64,000 nt of DNA from Bimastos eiseni (GCA_959347315.1 OY365822.1:6806641-6870640), one strand, 5' to 3'. Shown: positions 1-12,057, counted from the first letter of the stretch. Notes: generated from the letters alone by a model not told the origin. Translations and numbers: made by a program.

Positions 1-109
1 TCCCGCACAGCACATCATCAGGAGTTAAATGTAACGCGGAACTTTCGTTACCACAATACCATATGGTGCACTCTGTGGCGCGCCAACTTATCAGCGCCGC
101 CTCCTGCGA

Positions 110-300
110 CATTTTATTGCGCCGATGTTTCTTCGTCTGGCGATAATGGGAGTCGACATCGCTCGCTTGTCCGTCGTCCGCCGGTCGGCATGACCATCGG
201 GGTGGGGCCCGCCCTGGGAGACGGGTTCAACGGCAGCTCGACGACGATGGGCGGGCGAGATTCATGCGAAATCTCGTGGCCCCATAACTGGGGTTAGCGA
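110..300. other. GC-rich, CpG-rich patch
   Basis: This stretch is clearly richer in G, C and CpG than the AT-rich DNA around it. No long open frame or splice-flanked exon is evident. It could be a promoter-type CpG patch or an exon of a gene outside the window. Confidence 0.25.
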
Positions 301-439
301 CGTAAATGATGAGATACGAAGGGTGGGCGGTCACGCAGGCGTCATGACGAGACTGCATGCACGAGTATGGGAGCTCAGGACGGAAAATAACTAAACGAAC
401 ACACGAATGGTCAGATAGAGACTGTTAGAAGAATGGTGA

Positions 440-720
440 CACGGATGACCGGTTGAATGACCAGATGAATAAAGGAAACGGGTGTTTAGATGAATAACAA
501 GATGAGTTAGATGACCAGATGAATAGGCAAATAGGTGTCTATAGATGAATGAATAGGCACGTGGGTGTCAAGATGAATAGCAAGTTTAGTTAGTTAGTTT
601 AGTTATGATCAGATGAATAGGCAACTGGGTGTCTAGATAAATAGCAAGATGAGTAGATGAACAGACAAATGGGTGTCTAGATAAATAGCAAGATGACCAG
701 ATGAATAGGCAAATAGGTAG
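440..720. repeat. Degenerate GATGAATAG minisatellite
   Basis: Imperfect tandem units built from phrases such as GATGACCAGATGAATAGGC and TAGGTGTCTAGATGAATAGC, roughly 50-60 bp each, recur here. It is not coding. Confidence 0.6.
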
Positions 721-1216
721 CTTGTTCCAGGAGGTTGGACTAACCACAGCAAAACCCTCCCTTGCTGAACCATGAGCCCCTAGAACAACTAAGCCGACAC
801 ACGTTGCAGAGCAGAGAAATCTGAGACTGGGGAAGGAGGATGCTAAACCCAAACATCCTTAAGACTTCGTTTTTTCCGCCTCGCCTGGGTCTGGACTCGG
901 GAGCGACCCTGACCCTGAATAGGGATCTCTAAGCGGCGCTATATAAATTCTCATCGCTCGATTGAACCCATATTACCGCGGCAGACCTCCGAACACTTAC
1001 AGCAACTTATCTCTACAGACAACAGCGCTAAACAGTAATAAAAAAATCTCGTTCAACTTGAACTCTGATAAATAAAAAAAAATCGATCGCTACTCCTGAA
1101 GTGCCAAAAGGAACTGGGCGGCAGAGCTCATACATAAGCTGCTTGTGTCCTACTGGTGCTTGCAGCTGACTGCAGTCCGTATTAACGGAACGCCTTACGT
1201 TAAGTGTGCGCTACAG

Positions 1217-1650
1217 TAGGGATGAACCGAGTTTGAATTTCTTGCCGAGTCCGAGTACCACGTTTACGAGTTGGATTTTTCCGATTCCGAGTTTCGAATA
1301 TTTAAAAAGTCTCGTTCTCTTGATGTTTGGATTGGCAATTTGCACAACTTTAATGGATTATTTAGTTTTGCCTTAGCTAACTCTAGGAAGTAGTAACTTG
1401 TAAGCACTGACAGCAGCAGTATTTGTGTTTTTATAGGTCGATTGTCATTTTGCAAATAAAAATAATAGTATATGTACTTTAAGTTACGTCGATTGTCGTT
1501 TTGTTAATGAAAAACATCCGATTTTCATTTTAAAAACTGAAAATCCGAAAGATTATATTTGGACCCATCGTTTGTTCGAGTCTGAGTAATGCCGAGTAGC
1601 AAGAAAATTGGACAGAGCCGAGTTCCGAACTGAGTCTGGCTTCATCCCTA
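1217..1650. mobile_element. Non-autonomous hAT-type element, copy 1
   Basis: The element starts TAGGGATGAACCGAG and ends CTTCATCCCTA, giving inverted termini. It is flanked by 8-bp direct repeats CGCTACAG (1209-1216) and GGCTACAG (1651-1658), 7 of 8 identical. Eight-base target duplications with TAG/CAG termini are typical of hAT transposons. No transposase is present. The interior has the same sequence as 12596-13064 in inverse orientation, so both belong to one family. Confidence 0.85.
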
Positions 1651-1789
1651 GGCTACAGGCAGAGTGGCAGACACTAACTGTCAGTATAAATGGTCTGCCA
1701 GCTAAATTCAGTCAATCGTTCTGTACGCAGCCAGACAAATTACCTTATCTTACCTTATGTAGAATCTAAAGGCTATACAGTATTGGTCC

Positions 1790-2170
1790 ATATTAATATA
1801 TATATATATATATATGTATATGTATACATATAAATATGTATATATATACATATAATAGATTTGTATGGCTCAAAGATATAAAAATAATAATAATAATATT
1901 AATAATAAAAATATTCAATTAGTCAATATGTAATCAACACTTTATAAATATATATATATATATATATACAAAAATATATATGTATATATATTGCTCCATT
2001 CATTTTCATTAAACAATAATAATATATAATCACAGGTGCATTATATATAGCCCTTCAGATATAATTATAATAATATTCAGTTACTCAATATGTAATTAGC
2101 AGTTTTTATATATACATACATTGTTCCGGTCATTAAAATAAAACTACATAATATATATATATATATACTC
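1790..2170. repeat. AT-rich simple repeats
   Basis: Several TATATA and TAATAA tracts separated by short unique DNA. No gene is seen between 1651 and 2560. Confidence 0.6.
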
Positions 2171-2559
2171 AATTTTTTATTTCCCACATCTAAGGACAGC
2201 ACTGCTGTCTGTCACAGCATATAATATTTCTGGCACATGTTATAACATAAAAGGAAATGATGTCCCATGGGATAAACGGAGCTGACTATGAAATATGAAT
2301 GTACAATGATGGATGATGAACTGAGGATATAGTCTGAATGAAGTATATAGCATTAGGACATTTAGAAGCCAACGACCCGAAATGGATGAAACGTGTAATT
2401 TGCGTGGACAAAACAGAGTCAACAAAGCTGTCATTTGGATTCATGAAGGGATGTTAAGGAGAAAAGGGAGACAGGGAATTAGAGGGAGAACATTTTGGGA
2501 TGCTGTGTGATCAGAAGGGAATAAGAATTGGCAATTGGGTAAACACACAAAGAAGTCGC

Positions 2560-2795
2560 ATTGAAATTCAATAATACAATACAACTGACATTTGATATCG
2601 CCCTTCTTCCAAAAATCGCACACGCTTTGACGGCGCAATTGCAGTTGTTCTGCAGAGCAATAATTGTGTGTGAATGACTTGCTCAAGGTCCCTACACAGA
2701 GACTCCTCGGACGAGGATCGAAACCGCTCACCCAGCGCACACTGAGCATTACGGGGCGACAGCTCTAACCACTGCCCCAACCAGATGCACATAGC
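2560..2795 (-). mobile_element. tRNA-derived SINE (family 1)
   Basis: Read on the minus strand, it has a tRNA-like head with an A-box-like GGTTAGAGCTG and a B-box-like GGTTTCGATCC. It then has the body phrase GGGACCTTGAGCAAGTC and an end near GGAAGAAGGGCGATATCAAA. Copies of the same order occur at 9826 and 26508. Confidence 0.8.
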
Positions 2796-3444
2796 TGAAT
2801 GCGAAGTTCTAAGAATTTTAGAAAATATATAATATTATATATATACACAGTATTCTAAACAGTATTAAATACAGTATATATATAAATTATGTATATATAT
2901 AAAATATGTATATATATATAATATTACATATTTAAAATATATATTCATCATATGACGTACATACATTCAGTATATGTATGCCACTTTAATCACTTTTAAT
3001 GAGTGATCTTTTCATCCAAAAGGCTAAATTGTATTGGATTTCCTGCATATCTATGAGCAAATAAATGACGTCAGAAGCCCTCACTGTCCTTGAGACTTGA
3101 ATGAATCCCTTTCTACATACAAACACACAAACAAACACCCACACATAAACAAACACCCACACACATAAACATATATACAAACACATGTATTCATACATAG
3201 ATACATAGAAGCTTGGCTTTGGGTTGAAAGATCGATCTTTCATCCTACAAGCAAGCAGTCCAACATCCCAGCAGGATCTTCTTAACCACCAATCCATCCA
3301 TCCATCCACAGTATTTATGCGGAATCTCTCCACTCAGCAACACGTCTTATCACTTGTCCACAAACTGAATGCTTACATACAACGGAGATAACCAAGACAT
3401 CCGCCAACCCCCAGGAATCATCGTCACCATCTGGAAGAACTTCA

Positions 3445-3586
3445 TCATCCCGGATGCATGCGCTGGCTGTCCTGGAACAGTTCCACCAGCCTTTGCAGCA
3501 CGCCATCTTTCGCATCCTTATATCTAGCATATGAGTGCCTGAAATTTTTGCCATCTGTAATTGGACTTAACGCCAAATACGAAAGA
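3445..3586 (-). CDS. Possible terminal exon, unknown protein
   Basis: On the minus strand a pyrimidine-rich tract ending in CTGTAG at 3587-3590 precedes an open frame of about 46 residues that closes with TGA at 3445. The peptide includes SPITDGKNFRHSYARYKDAK followed by a leucine-rich amphipathic stretch. I do not recognise the family. The composition looks more protein-like than neighbouring frames, but the length is short and no upstream exon was found, so chance is possible. Confidence 0.22.
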
Positions 3587-3814
3587 CTACAGCGACAGAG
3601 ACAACGCCTTTTGTCATTAAAAGTTCTTCGTGGTGGGCTGATCCGGTGCCTTGTTTGCACATGACCCTTTGAAACAAAACACCCCTTGCCAGAACCCTGG
3701 TCCCCTGGGATCAACGGAGCTGATTGCTGAAGGGCAACAGAGGCAAAAGGGCGCACACCAACACGGCAAAACAACGACACACACCTTTATAATAAAGCCA
3801 CTATTTGCACTCTG

Positions 3815-3865
3815 ACGCTGCCAGTCCCAAGCCTGGATAAAGGAGGAGGGCGAAGTTATCACACA
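3815..3865 (-). repeat. Dispersed short repeat, TCCAGGCTTGGGACTGGCAC type
   Basis: It contains the reverse complement of CTCCTCCTTTATCCAGGCTT followed by GGGACTGGCA. The same roughly 60-bp module recurs at 8836, 17818, 33752, 47560, 47645 and 48305. It is probably a fragment of a SINE or another repeat body. Confidence 0.7.
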
Positions 3866-4314
3866 GTGTCGTTAACTGAAACTATCTTTTTAATACCCAG
3901 TCATAATGAAGATGATCATCATCGGTTCCTTACGCCAGCCATTTGACGGCGATGGGTACATACAAATGATTTCCATTGACGTCTGTCACTTGTCGAGGCC
4001 TTTGCTCCCTTTAGTATTGGTTCAAGCGATGCTGTCCTCGTCTAAACCGATTTGAGTGAGTAAGCACCACACGGCTGGTCTGTATCCGATAATTAATCAT
4101 CCGAGATAGTCGGTCAAGCGTATCAGTATCAACGATCATACGTATTGCTCGCATTTACTGTACCGGTCAGTGACAAGCCAGCAGTAACAAGACATTCCCA
4201 ATTGATCAAGCTGCGGCATAAGGCCACATGGAACAGCTTGTAGGACACAAAAGAAACTAGCAGAAGAGATCTACAGAGTCGACAACATGGTAAGACGCCA
4301 GAGCCCGTGCTTCG
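3866..4314. other. No gene seen
   Basis: Unique-looking intronic or intergenic DNA. I see no supported exon or repeat. Confidence 0.5.
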
Positions 4315-4373
4315 CCTACGTGGGTCCCACCAGCTGAAACAGCCTCTCCTTTCCTACTCGGAAGGAGCTGCTC

Positions 4374-4404
<31 letters not shown>

Positions 4405-4545
4405 GTCCCTCTTTTGTCTCTGGCTCTCTCTCTCTCCTCTGCTGCCTTCTGGAAGCGCTTGAAAACTTACCTTTTTCTGTTTAGCTCTGTGTTGAGTCGT
4501 GAGCGCCTTTGATTTGAGTGGCGCTATATAAATGCTCCATTACAT
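4315..4545 (+). mobile_element. 3' tail of an L2/CR1-like LINE
   Basis: It encodes the reverse-transcriptase tail phrase LKTYLF and then ends in GTGGCGCTATATAAATGC, the 3' terminus shared by several LINE scraps here. A CTGT/CT tract interrupts it at about 4372-4440. Confidence 0.55.
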
Positions 4546-4904
4546 TACATTTATAAGACGTTCCTGAACTCATTCCCTGTTGCAGGATACACTTGAAGTG
4601 ACTCATGGTCAGTCAAGACCATTGCTCCCCTTATTGTTGCTGTTGCAATGTTGTCCAATGCCCATGCAGGTAGCGAGTTGTCACTACTTCAAAACTGTTT
4701 TCTTTAATTTATTGCTTTATTGTGCTTAATTAAACTAATTTAGGCTAGCATAGGCTACGTTTTGTGAGGTACAAAGGTGGCCTTATATCAAGTGTCCAGA
4801 TACTTACTTACATAATAAAAATAATAATAATTTTCCATTAATTTCTAACAGACAAACCTTAGTATGAATGCAGACAGATGATGACAACTTATTTACAGGA
4901 ATTG

Positions 4905-4980
4905 AATTTCTACTGTCGGCAGCCATGCAAGGCACCAATCACATTATACATCTGGCCGACATCAGCCTCTGATGCAACGA
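4905..4980 (-). mobile_element. SINE family 2, tail fragment
   Basis: It shares the phrase CATGCAAGGCACCAATCACA and its variants with 18185 and 34626, in the same orientation. The tRNA-like head of the 18180-18370 copy shows that the family reads on the minus strand. Confidence 0.5.
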
Positions 4981-4989
4981 TAAATTACT

Positions 4990-5440
4990 GTTAAGAATAT
5001 ACACGAATGTGCGTCAATTCCATCTGCTCATCTGCCACCTGTCGGCTGTTGCAGAAGCTACGACATGTTACTGGCAATTTCCTGGCCTTGCTTCAAAAAC
5101 AGACTGTTAATCTTGCCATTAGAAGAGCCAGAATTAAGCCCTCCACACCATGCATCCATACCACACCATACGTACATCCATCCCTACTACAGCCCACACG
5201 TGCACCCATACCACACTATACACATGTTTCCGCCTAGACTACTGCAACTCACTTCTCAATGGCCTTTCCCCTTCAATCAGTCTTAAAATGACAGAAATTC
5301 TTCATCGAGGCGTATAGCCTGACTTCCTCTCTTTGTGCATATCACTACCTATACACCTGAAGTCTTGCACTTGCTACCCATTGCTGCATGTATTAACTAG
5401 CAGATTATTTCTGGTTTCCAAAGCCAACAGCAGAGCCTGA
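4990..5440 (+). mobile_element. L2/CR1-like LINE reverse transcriptase remnant
   Basis: At about 5228 the plus strand encodes RLDYCNSLLNGLS, the hallmark of the C-terminal reverse transcriptase of L2/CR1 LINEs. It is followed by a degraded LHWLP-type segment. A CATCC-rich simple repeat is inserted before it. Stops and frameshifts show that it is dead. Confidence 0.7.
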
Positions 5441-6050
5441 CTAAAGTAAACTCCACCATACCATATGTAATATCCTTGTTTCACACTTTTCATATCTTTA
5501 TTGAAACACTTTATATTTGTATAACAAAGTTTCAAGTCCCACCTAACGCTGCTACTTATTCCTGTTCTTTCATTCTACTTCCGTTGTCCCCTTCGTGGAG
5601 TTCACGCTGTCTCTCTACTATACTACACCATTCAACACCATACACACATCCATCCTTACTACAACATCCAACATCTTTACTTGACGTCTAATAACAGCAC
5701 ACAACAATTTGGCCATTTCATCCACACAGAGTCAAGGATGCGCTTCAATGCTTCAGAGGAAAGACACCTCATAAATGTCTATAACGTAAAGGCAAATATA
5801 ACGTACATACCAATAGGAATTCCCGTAGCCAAATTGGCAGCATTTTCTCAGGCTGTAAACAAAACACAGAAATATTTAAATCACAAACTCAACAATTATA
5901 ACACAATATAGATTTACTCACTGACTGACTGACTGACTAACTAATTGATTCACTAATTGATTGAGTGATTGTTTGATAAGAGCTTAAATGAGCTAATCGA
6001 TCACGTTATAAATAGCAAAACCTTGTAGCCAATCGGTTAGAAATAGATGG
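5441..6050. other. No gene seen
   Basis: AT-rich DNA with short ORFs only. A CTGA tetranucleotide run lies near 5921-5945. Confidence 0.4.
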
Positions 6051-6335
6051 TTTGTCTAATTGATTGAAATCTAATCAGTTAGTATTCAATCTATCAGAAT
6101 CAAATTAATCAGAGTTTAATTAATTAGAATCTAATCAGTTAGAATCTAATTGATTAGAATTTAGAATCTAATCTATTAGAATCTAATTGATTAGAATTTA
6201 GAATCTAATCTATTAGAATCTAATTACTTAAAATCTAATCTATTAGAATCTAATTACTTAAAATCCAATCGATTAGAATCTAATCTATTAGACTCTAATC
6301 AGTTAGAATATAATTGATTGGAACCTAATCGATTA
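6051..6335. repeat. GATTAGAATCTAATC minisatellite
   Basis: Imperfect tandem units of AATCTAATYNATTAG are partly self-complementary, because TTAGAATCTAA is near-palindromic. The array can form hairpins. Confidence 0.75.
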
Positions 6336-6496
6336 GTTACCCCACCTCTGTCATCAACAAAGAACTAATAAAAAACAACAGACAAGCACAAAGTCCCTTT
6401 GCAATTCAATTCATCATAAGCTCTCTCATTCAGGGTCTGGATCAGAATTTAACAACATATGGAGACAGCTTTCAGATAATGCATTAACTTGATGCA

Positions 6497-6615
<119 letters not shown>

Positions 6616-6899
6616 AAGACAGTGACAATTGGAGACAGAGAGAAGAAAAATAGAAAGAGAAATTCATGATTCATGGAATGCCATATAAAAATGTAACTGT
6701 TTTGACCCTTTTGCGTACCACTTAACGACACGATGCGTACCATTAGTGGTACGCGTAACACAGCTTTGAAACTGCTGGTGTAGAATATAGATGCTACATT
6801 GGAGAAGTCAATGGATGCGGTAAAGACGACGGAGGCAAGAAGATAAGGGATATTGGAAGGCGTGGAGTTGACCCGTCATCATCATCACACATGTGTTCC

Positions 6900-7475
6900 A
6901 CCGACAAACTGGTGATCACAGATAACGTGCACAGACACAGACAGACAGACATAGACGGACACTCAAACAGAGTGACAAATAGAAGGACTGAAGAAAGGCA
7001 AACAGCCACAAAGGGAGACAATCGTGTTGGTAGATGAGTAGAAAAGCACAAATTCTGATGGACAGAGAAGCATGAGGGCAGAGAGGAAAACGGACTATGA
7101 AAAGAAGAGGGAGGGACAGGGACAGAGACATAGGCGTACGAGCAAAAACTAAGGCAACCGGACAGAGATAGAGAGACACAAACAGACAGACAGACAGAGA
7201 CAGACAGGCAGACAGAGAGACATAGAGGGAGGCGGACGGACAGAGAGGAAAGCGACAGAAAGGCAGAGGGAGGGACCTATGCGGACGAGCAGACAAAGGC
7301 AGCATGACAGAAAGAGAGACAGAGAGACAGACATACAGACACAGAGACAGACAGAGACAGAGACTGAGAGTGACAGAGAGAGACAGGGAGAGAAACACAA
7401 ACAGAGAGACAGAGAGAGGCAGACGGACACGGAGTGAAGCGGACTGAACGGCGGGACGGACGTACATAGGCGAAC
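6900..7475. repeat. Purine-rich GACAGA array with higher-order period
   Basis: The plus strand is almost pure AG/CAGA with a recurring phrase of the form ATAGGCGNACGAGCA near 7134, 7270 and 7467, so a longer unit of 140-190 bp underlies the short repeat. Long minus-strand frames here are low-complexity artefacts. Confidence 0.6.
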
Positions 7476-7479
7476 GAGC

Positions 7480-7704
7480 ATGCTAAGGCAGCCGGACAGC
7501 GAGACATGCGGACGGAATGAGAAGTGGCTAGCTAGCGTTGCCAGTGTGGGAGTCGCCTGTCGGCCGCCGACGAGAAAGATAGACATTCCATCCGTTATGT
7601 GGGAAGACGAAGAAGAAGAAGAAGACGGTCCCTGGGCGCCGAAGATTAAGCGCATCAGATGGATTAGACGAATGAGGAAACGTAAAGCCGCTACTTCGGT
7701 CTGA
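7480..7704 (+). CDS. Possible exon: acidic then basic small ORF
   Basis: A 74-residue open frame lies in a locally GC-rich segment. It contains MWEDEEEEEDGPW followed by a lysine/arginine-rich tail ending KRKAATSV and a TGA. No signal peptide or recognised domain is seen. The acidic run comes from a GAAGAA tract next to repeat DNA, so it may be fortuitous. Confidence 0.2.
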   Translation: MLRQPDSETCGRNEKWLASVASVGVACRPPTRKIDIPSVMWEDEEEEEDGPWAPKIKRIRWIRRMRKRKAATSV

Positions 7705-7872
7705 GGCAGATGAAGCCCCCCCTACCCCTCACCACCCCACGTGCACCACCCGTCGCCTTCTTTATCCAAAGCAAACATCCGCATCACAACAAAGACGACG
7801 ACGGACCAACACCCGACTCTCCCTTTGTTTGTCTCTCTCCCTCTCACTCTGTCTCTATCTGTTTCCTACTTT

Positions 7873-7874
<2 letters not shown>

Positions 7875-7915
<41 letters not shown>

Positions 7916-7948
7916 AAATATATATATACACATAGATATATACATACG

Positions 7949-7979
<31 letters not shown>

Positions 7980-7985
7980 GTCGCC
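7875..7985. repeat. (CT)n then (AT)n microsatellite
   Basis: About 45 bp of CT repeats is followed by TATATA/TACATA tracts. Confidence 0.9.
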
Positions 7986-8479
7986 TTTCCTCCTTCACTC
8001 TTAACAAAATAATTTCTCTTCCCTTTCCTATACAATCCCTGCTATCTCTCTTCCTCTCCCATTCTCTCCCTTGTCCCATTCTCTCTGTGTCTGTTTCTCA
8101 GTCTGCCTCCGTCTGTCTTTCCCTTGGCACCCTTTCCCCACTGAATCCTCTTCTTCTGTCTCTTTCCTCCCTCATGCATCTTCCTCTCTTTCAATCTCTA
8201 CTGAACCGTTTCCTGCTCCCGGTCTCCACCTTCCTCTTTCCACTCTCCTCCACTCCACTCCACACGTCTGTCTGTCTGTCTGTCTATCTGTCTATCTGTC
8301 AGTCACTCTGTGTCTCTGATTGTATCATGCCTATCTATTCTCTGCCCTCGTCTACCACCTGCTTCCTATATTCCGCCAGGACCTTCTTGTCACGTGTTTA
8401 TTCCCTGTTCTTTATCTGTCTGTCAACAACCTTTTCTACCTCCATCCTTCCTTCGGCCTCATGCGAACCCCCCCACACA

Positions 8480-8652
8480 CACGCACACAAAGGCAGAGAT
8501 GACCACCGCCATCACCACCACCACCACTCCACCCAGCAGCAGCAGCAGCAGAGAAGGAGGAAGCTCAAGAGACAAATTGAACAGGTAGCTACCAACAACG
8601 GCCTATTTCAAGAAAACAACTTTGTCCATCACTTGGACAACGTCTACACCTA
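8480..8652 (+). CDS. Possible exon with poly-His and poly-Gln
   Basis: One plus frame reads a run of histidines, then six glutamines (CAG codons), then RRRKLKRQIEQ and a closing segment that stops at TAA 8650-8652. CAT/CAC mixing in the histidine run and CAG purity in the glutamine run fit a protein-type tract. The frame upstream is only CT-repeat DNA. No splice acceptor is convincing, and this may be non-coding. Confidence 0.2.
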
Positions 8653-8835
8653 ATAATAAACGAGTTAATATAAATACATATATATAAATATGAATCCATA
8701 TATAGAAATATATACATAAATATGTATATATATATATATATAAACATAAAAACATATATACCAAATCCCTACGTATAAAGTTATTATTTTGTAGTAAGTT
8801 TCAATTTAATGACACTGAAAGCAAGGATCATTAAC

Positions 8836-8900
8836 GTCGCCCTCCTCCTTTATCCAGGCTTAGGACTGGCACTAACAGAGCGCAAGCAGTGACGAAGTTT
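8836..8900 (+). repeat. Dispersed short repeat, TCCAGGCTT type
   Basis: CTCCTCCTTTATCCAGGCTT followed by AGGACTGGCAC, the module described at 3815, in plus orientation. Confidence 0.7.
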
Positions 8901-9074
8901 TTATATATATAATTATATAAATACGAAAATATATATTTATTTACAAACGTCACAAATATTTATATATGGCACAGGACCGAGACTTATGGAGAAGGACAGC
9001 AAAACATGCAATTGACACCAACGGGTGTTGAACCCATGGCTGAAATAAAGATATTAATATACTTACACATCATC

Positions 9075-9110
<36 letters not shown>

Positions 9111-9189
9111 AAAGAGTGCAAGCAGTGGCCAAGTCATGTATATATATATATATATATGTATATATTACACATTATTATATGTAAGAGTT

Positions 9190-9580
9190 CGTGGTGGTTC
9201 TAAGCCTGCATCAAACGTCTGGTCCGTCCAGCGTGCATCACAACGGTGGCCAACAAGCGCTCCACGGCGTCCTCGCCACCCGCTGTCACCAGCCTCTGCG
9301 CCGGTGCATGCCGAGAAATCAATATGAATTACCTAGGACAGGTGACGCTGATTGCGTCCTGGCCGGAAAATCCCATTCCCAACAAAGCAGCGGAGGAGCC
9401 TTGAACGGACCAAACGACACACAGCTCGACAACAGCAGGCGAACGCTGCGTGGGCCCCGATGCCATCGGAACTGTAATCGTAAGCTCCACTTTCTCAAGC
9501 TAGGGGGAGGGCACCAGCTTATCCAAGAGCGCCGCGTCCAGTCGAAAGATGGTCAAGGGAAGCTTGGATTCCGGTTGTAA
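9190..9580. other. GC-rich segment, no gene recognised
   Basis: A 129-codon plus frame is open here, but its translation resembles no family I know. The segment is compositionally distinct from the AT-rich flanks. It could be an unrecognised repeat or an exon-bearing patch. Confidence 0.2.
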
Positions 9581-9616
9581 CGAGAACATTTCAGAAATCT
9601 CACCATGACAAGATCA

Positions 9617-9620
9617 ATCA

Positions 9621-9678
<58 letters not shown>

Positions 9679-9690
9679 TAGCCAGCCAAT
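9617..9690. repeat. (CAGC)n tetranucleotide repeat
   Basis: About 17 nearly perfect CAGC units. Confidence 0.95.
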
Positions 9691-9825
9691 TAATGAAACT
9701 TGGTATAGTGCCTCTTCAAGAAATCAGCTCAAAGGCACTTCCATCCCAGTTCAACCACGGCAGTGCCTTGAAACGAGCAGACATTAACAGCAAACCAGGC
9801 CACGGTCCAATTACTCAAAAGCACG

Positions 9826-10045
9826 TGTGGCACGGTGGACGAATGGTCAGAGTGGTCGGCCCGTAACGCGGAGAGTACGGTTCCATTCTCCTCTGAAGCA
9901 CTTACTATGCAGAGACACTGAGCAAGTCCTTTGCAAACAATTGCTCTGCATTACAACTGCAACTGCGTCGAGGCGTGCATGCATTTATGAACTAATTGTA
10001 AGAAGGGCAATATCTAATTATAGTTGTATTGAACTTCATAAATCA
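9826..10045 (+). mobile_element. tRNA-derived SINE (family 1)
   Basis: The head GTGGCACGGTGGACGAATGG is followed by CTGAGCAAGTCCTTTGCA, an AATTGCTCTGC phrase, and the end AGAAGGGCAATATC. It has the same order as the copies at 26508 and 2560, and the B box is degraded. Confidence 0.8.
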
Positions 10046-10120
10046 AAGCAAGTATTCCAGTGCAGTCCTTAAACAACCTCAGAAAGGTTTACGAACTTTA
10101 CGGGACGGTGCTATAGGTCA

Positions 10121-10665
10121 GTGTGTGTCGTGTGTGTGTGTGTGTGTGTGTCTGTGTGTGTGTCTGTGTGTTTGTTTGTTTGTGTGTGTGTGTTTGTGTG
10201 TGTGTCTGTGTGTGTTTGTGTGTGTGTCTGTGTGTCTGTGTGTGTGTTTGTGTGTGTGTGTGTGTCTGTGTGTGTTTGTGTGTGTGTCTGTGTGTGTGTC
10301 TGTGTGTGTGTGTGTGTCTGTGTGTCTGTGTGTTTGTGTGTGTTTGTGTGTGTGTCTGTGTGTGTGTGTCTGTGTGTGTGTGTCTGTGTGTTTGTGTGTG
10401 TGTGTCTGTGTGTTTGTGTGTGTGTCTGTGTGTGTGTCTGTGTGTGTGTGTGTGTGTTTCTGTGTGTGGGTTTGTGTGTGTGGGTTTGTGTGTGTCTGTG
10501 TGTGTATGTTTGCGTGTGTCTGTGTGTGTGTCTGTGTGTGTGTGTCTGTGTGTGTGTCTGTGTGTGTGTGTCTGTGTGTGTGTGTCTGTGTGTGTGTGTC
10601 TGTGTGTGTGTGTCTGTGTGTGTGTGTCTGTGTTGTGTGTGTGTCAGCGTGTGTTTGTGTGTGTA
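10121..10665. repeat. 545-bp interrupted (TG)n array
   Basis: TG repeats are broken regularly by CTG and TTTG. The long VCVCV and THTQT frames on both strands are artefacts of this repeat. Alternating purine-pyrimidine DNA of this length is prone to Z-DNA and to length instability. Confidence 0.97.
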
Positions 10666-10669
10666 TAGC

Positions 10670-11330
10670 ATACACTTTGACAGGCTCTGATGCAAGCACA
10701 CAGACTTGTAGACACACAAAGACAATGACAACAGCACAAATAGACGCGACACATACACGGACACAAAAAGCAGACGTCCATACAGACAGACACAATCACA
10801 TCCTTGTTAAGTTTGGCCCCAGATCAAAGAAACGGTTAAATCAATTAACAACATCAGCATTGCCCATTTTATTCCGAACTATAAAAACCGTAAAAAATCT
10901 TTATATATCACCCGTTAGGAGCCTTTGAAGTCATAAGATAGCATCATCGGTTAACAGTTAGACCCAAATCACTATCCGCTATACTACGGAATTATCTTTA
11001 CCCAGGATTTGTTCGCACAGCCTCAAACCTCGAATGGAGACCATTATTAACCAGCATTGCCGAATCTCATTCAACATCATGTCCAACTATTCCCAATCCA
11101 TATACCAATTGGTCAGAGTCTCCGTGCAAGCAAGGTCTCGATCAACGACAGCCGTCGAATATCAACATGAGTTGGTGGCTGTTTAAGGACGCTTTGTCAT
11201 CACAAAAGATGGTTAGCGTCTTCCTCCTCCTTTCTAAAGACTTTTGTCTGATTACCAGAGTACGGGCAAAGGCGGAGTTCTCACACAAGCAACCTGGATA
11301 AACGGCTTCTAATGTAACCTTTTCTGCATG
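10670..11330. other. No gene seen
   Basis: Unique-looking DNA with no supported exon. Confidence 0.4.
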
Positions 11331-11888
11331 TTTGTCTCTGTCTCTCTGAAAGTCTGTTTAATTGTGTGTCTTTAAGAGTTGGTGTGTCTGATTCTGATGT
11401 CCATCTTTTCTCAATCCCTCTGTGTGTCTCGCAGCATCTTTGTCTCTAAATATCTGTCTCGGTCGCTCTCCCTACTAGCTTAATCCGAAACCCAAGAATG
11501 ACCACACATTCCATGTGTCTATCTGTCTCTCTGTCTGTCTGCTTGTCTTGTTGTCTGTCTCTCCATTTGACAAACCTCTGTTTCACATGTCTTACTAACA
11601 GTGTTTCACATTTGTAACAAACATCCCTTTCACATGTCTTACAAACATCTCAAGTCCACTCACTAGTCACCGGTTCCTACTCTGTATGTCTGTATTCTGT
11701 CTGTGCATCTGTCTGCTAAGTAACAACTGTGCCAACGCCCAAAGCAGTGCTGACTGACCAACCCTTTTGACACAGTGGGCCACCAAACAAACAATTCTTG
11801 CAGCATCGGGTCACACCAGTAAACTTAAAATCAGTGACAGAAATTAACTGGAAATATGGACATTCTAATATGGATTAATCATAATGAA

Positions 11889-12057
11889 TAGTCACACGAT
11901 ATGTTACGGTACCGTTACGGTACGTTACGGTATGTTACGGTATGTTATGGTGCGTTACGGTAGCCGTTACGGTAGCCGTTACGGTAGCCGTTACGGTAGC
12001 CGTTACGGTAGCCGTTACGGTATGTTATGGTACGTTACGATAGCCGTTACGGTACGT
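11889..12057. repeat. 12-bp GTTACGGTAGCC minisatellite
   Basis: Tandem GTTACGGTAGCC units (five clean copies in the centre) have diverged GTTACGGTAT edges. CCGTTACGG is near-palindromic. A (TG)n(TATG)n tract follows to about 12115. Confidence 0.85.

Noticed and set aside
6916..7655. 168-183-codon Leu/Ser/Cys-rich minus frames resembling membrane proteins
   Set aside because: They are built from GACAGA repeats and show no conserved motif.
10029..10928. 299-codon plus frame and 217-225-codon minus frames
   Set aside because: They are translations of the TG array (VCVC, THTQ) with no complex sequence of their own.
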